From: Akkermansiaceae bacterium
GTDB taxonomy: Bacteria; Verrucomicrobiota; Verrucomicrobiia; Verrucomicrobiales; Akkermansiaceae
DNA: 7,484 nt
Reading direction: 5' to 3'
Assembly: GCA_029288115.1 (NCBI GenBank)
Contig: JARFPV010000629.1
Location: 1-7,484 of the forward strand
Position numbers and translations under genes: made by a program. The number at the start of each line of letters is the position of its first letter. The first letter of the stretch is position 1. The notes below the pieces were generated by a model, which saw nothing but the letters and a program-made list of their open reading frames with translations, did no database searches and was not told where the DNA came from. Of this stretch, positions 5,118-7,484 are shown piece after piece.

Positions 5118-7484
5118 CTACTCACCTCGATATTCCGGGTGACTTTCAAAAAACCCAAGTCCTTTGAGGAAGCCTGCTTTGTAGGCGGCTCGGCTCACTC
5201 CTGCCTGACCGGCAAACACATTGTCTGTGGATGCCATCATGCGCTCGAGGAAGCGTAACGCGAATGCGGTTGCGTGTGCATGTCCCAAGTCGGAAAAATC
5301 ACCGCCGCCCATAGCCTCAGTCAGAGCATCCAGCTTACCACCCGAATAGGCATACCATGATGCGATGTAGCCGGCGTAGGCACTCACGGCGCCGCCTTGG
5401 AGTTTTTTCTTAACCATGCCACCGACAACACCGTGCAGACCATCCGAGGAAACGGTGGTGATATGACCTGATTGGCGGTCAAAGAGCAACCATGCCTTGT
5501 CGACCCCGGAGCCAAAATTCACATCCTTGAGCGGTACGAGTGCCTGAAGGTTTGGATTGTCGGTGAGACTCTGCCGAACAAAACGAGCCATGCGTTTATC
5601 CTTAACCTTAGCGAGGCCGGCGTCGAGCGACTCGGGTTCGATCCATGTGAAGTGATGTTTCAGGGGACGTGGTGTGAGGCGGATGTCCTTGAGTTTGGTA
5701 ATATTTTCCAGCACCCGGAAGTCGAGCGTTTCGCTCCAGGTCTCGTAGTCTGGATGGCTGACGGTAACCTTGAATTCCGCAAAAGGTTTTTTGATGATCG
5801 GCAGGACAAAGTCACCTGTCGGCCACGATTGAGTTGAGACGCCTGCACGTTCGACCGTAATCCTGGCATCTGCAATGGGTGTGTTGCCTCCTTTTGCTAA
5901 CACCTTGCCGGAAACCGATGCCTGAAAGCTTTGACCGTATCCAAGAACTAGCGGCAATTCAGGATCATCGAGGATGGTGAAGCGATTGAATCCATCGACG
6001 TAGGGCGTCTTGGGATCGTCCATAAGCTCGATGTCCTTCCACTCTTGTTTACCTTTGTTTTCGCTCACGGGGCGACCACCAATTCTGAGGCTTGGCAAGG
6101 TGATGGGTTCTTGGTTAATGGTAGTCCGCCACTTGTATTCACTGATCACATACAGCCGGATAGGTTCTGTTTTCTTTCCACCATATGTATAGGCAACGAC
6201 ATCGGTGTAACCTTGTTCTTTCAATTCTCGGTAAGCCTTGATGCCAAGCGCGAACGGATTACAACCTTGGCTGATCGTGCGTGAACTATGCCAGGTGGAA
6301 ATTCCGTTTCCATTTTTATAGGTTTCAAAGGGGACATTGTATCGGCCACTGTTTCTCTGCCACTTTTCTTTAATCTCATCCCAGTAGTCCATGACCTCGT
6401 AGGAATAGGATCCGTCTTTCCGAATACCGGTGATCTGCCTTTCGAAGGTTACCTTGGATTTCTTTTCCTCCTTGTCGTATCTATATTGAAAAGAACGAAC
6501 GTGAGGCGATTTAACCAGCGCAGGTGAGTGTCCAAGTTTTACTCCTGGCTGGTAGTCGAACCCAGTTTTCGATGCCGCACCGAGTAATGTTTCAATTTCC
6601 AGAGCGAGTTCTACGAACTGTGCTGCGCTTGCTTTTTCAGATTTGAGGACCTTCCATGGCAGCTCTGAAATCTCATCTCTCCTCGTTAACAACGCCTCAC
6701 CGAGTTTGATTCCGACGGCATTTTCGCCGTCGATACGGGTCAGTGATATCTCAAGTCCCTCCCCCGCTGACAAAACAAGCACCGATCCCGGATGGGTGTC
6801 GCGCAAAAAACACGTGAGCGTCTTTTCATAGTCGGAAATTCTCTTTTTGCTCGATGGGGCCCACTCACCAAGTTGGGCAAGCATCACGTCGATGCTACTT
6901 GTGCCGCGGCGTCCAGTGGCTTCCATCAGAACCCGCGCCTCAAGGTCGGCCTCGATGGATGCCCGGGTCAGCGCAAATGGTAACTTCACATCATCTTCTG
7001 CATCGATGTGGATATCGTTTTTTCGCAAATCAATCGCATACCCCAGCGGTTCGGTTTCCTCTCCTGCGTAATAGACTGACCCGATCAATACCCTCGGGTC
7101 GGTGTACCAGGCATCGGCCTTGTAGTAAGACTTGAGATCAACCAGAGACTGATCCGATTGGAGCCAATGTGACAGGACGAGTCGATATGCCTGCTTTGCC
7201 CCAGGTGCATCTGAAAAATCAGACCCAACAAGTTTAAGCTGCTTTTCATAGATCGCTTGGTTGATCTCGCATGGGGCAAGAACAACCACATGCTCACTAC
7301 GCGTACTTTCATCACTTCCCTCGGGCACTAACTCGCGCCATACAGGGTGTGGAGGTTTTTCTCCGGATAAAAACGTCACGTGCATGGAGAATCCGGTCTT
7401 AGGATCATAGGTTCCTTGCCACAGGACTTCGTCATATGGTCCGAGAACACGCGCTTCAATGCCATCGGTTGAAATCCTCAATGG
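5118..7484 (-). CDS. Large protein with a carboxypeptidase-regulatory-like domain, N-terminus outside the window
   Basis: 788 codons stay open to the right edge, so the true start and any signal peptide are missing; the first possible start inside the window is only a TTG at 7481, which is not credible as the start. Counting from that TTG, residues 1-520 are mixed alpha/beta sequence that I cannot assign; it includes YDEVLWQGTYDPKTGFSM at about 16-33 and a stretch rich in aromatic and charged residues at 325-460. Residues about 521-603 are a carboxypeptidase-regulatory-like beta-sandwich (ASVSGKVLAKGGNTPIADAR, then TGDFVLPI, FKVTVSHPDYETW, LKDIRLTP). The C-terminal 180 residues contain a small, Gly/Ala-rich helical region (GGMVKKKLQGGAVSAYAGY, HAHATAFALRFLERMM) of unknown type. 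The regulatory-like domain is typical of secreted or surface proteins, so an extracytoplasmic location is inferred. It converges on the oxidoreductase gene. The stop is TAG. No catalytic motif was recognised. Confidence 0.85.
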   Translation of the reverse strand, partial: PLRISTDGIEARVLGPYDEVLWQGTYDPKTGFSMHVTFLSGEKPPHPVWRELVPEGSDESTRSEHVVVLAPCEINQAIYEKQLKLVGSDFSDAPGAKQAYRLVLSHWLQSDQSLVDLKSYYKADAWYTDPRVLIGSVYYAGEETEPLGYAIDLRKNDIHIDAEDDVKLPFALTRASIEADLEARVLMEATGRRGTSSIDVMLAQLGEWAPSSKKRISDYEKTLTCFLRDTHPGSVLVLSAGEGLEISLTRIDGENAVGIKLGEALLTRRDEISELPWKVLKSEKASAAQFVELALEIETLLGAASKTGFDYQPGVKLGHSPALVKSPHVRSFQYRYDKEEKKSKVTFERQITGIRKDGSYSYEVMDYWDEIKEKWQRNSGRYNVPFETYKNGNGISTWHSSRTISQGCNPFALGIKAYRELKEQGYTDVVAYTYGGKKTEPIRLYVISEYKWRTTINQEPITLPSLRIGGRPVSENKGKQEWKDIELMDDPKTPYVDGFNRFTILDDPELPLVLGYGQSFQASVSGKVLAKGGNTPIADARITVERAGVSTQSWPTGDFVLPIIKKPFAEFKVTVSHPDYETWSETLDFRVLENITKLKDIRLTPRPLKHHFTWIEPESLDAGLAKVKDKRMARFVRQSLTDNPNLQALVPLKDVNFGSGVDKAWLLFDRQSGHITTVSSDGLHGVVGGMVKKKLQGGAVSAYAGYIASWYAYSGGKLDALTEAMGGGDFSDLGHAHATAFALRFLERMMASTDNVFAGQAGVSRAAYKAGFLKGLGFFESHPEYRGE

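Overview
The window looks like chromosomal DNA from a marine or environmental member of the PVC group, most likely Verrucomicrobiota, with Planctomycetota as the alternative. The reasons are a Tat-exported Gfo/Idh/MocA oxidoreductase, an exported ThuA-like protein and an exported DUF1080 protein side by side, large secreted proteins of no clear family, moderate GC, and start codons almost without Shine-Dalgarno sequences. The taxonomic call is inference from gene content, not from a marker gene.

Left part (1-1739): two divergently transcribed genes for exported thioredoxin-fold proteins. Each is interrupted by an in-frame TGA at the same place, just after the strand-plus-loop that carries the redox Cys in this fold. 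Reading through each TGA gives matching protein: TGA-A-N-G-K-L-A-R-T-V in the left gene and TGA-N-N-G-V-T-Q-R-M-V in the right gene, a shared x-N-G-x-x-x-R-x-V. In the right gene the TGA (801-803) is followed at 821-852 by a bulged stem-loop with a GGUC apical loop, the same loop as the E. coli fdhF SECIS element. I interpret the pair as head-to-head genes for two selenocysteine-containing thioredoxin-like proteins that a standard gene caller would split or truncate. The left gene runs off the window 29 bases after its TGA. This is the main discovery candidate here.

Middle part (1750-5028): a sugar-catabolism module. A minus-strand pair (ThuA-like, then DUF1080, 12 bases apart) is divergent from a plus-strand Tat-dependent Gfo/Idh/MocA oxidoreductase. 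The gap of about 225 bases between them holds a perfect 8-base inverted repeat that may be an operator. By family knowledge these proteins fit oxidative glycoside cleavage through 3-keto-sugar intermediates outside the cytoplasm. A strong intrinsic terminator follows the oxidoreductase.

Right part (5118-7484): one very long minus-strand coding region, cut by the window edge at its N-terminus. It contains one carboxypeptidase-regulatory-like beta-sandwich domain and otherwise unrecognised sequence. No rRNA, tRNA, CRISPR array, insertion sequence or attachment site was seen. No non-coding stretch exceeds 300 bases.
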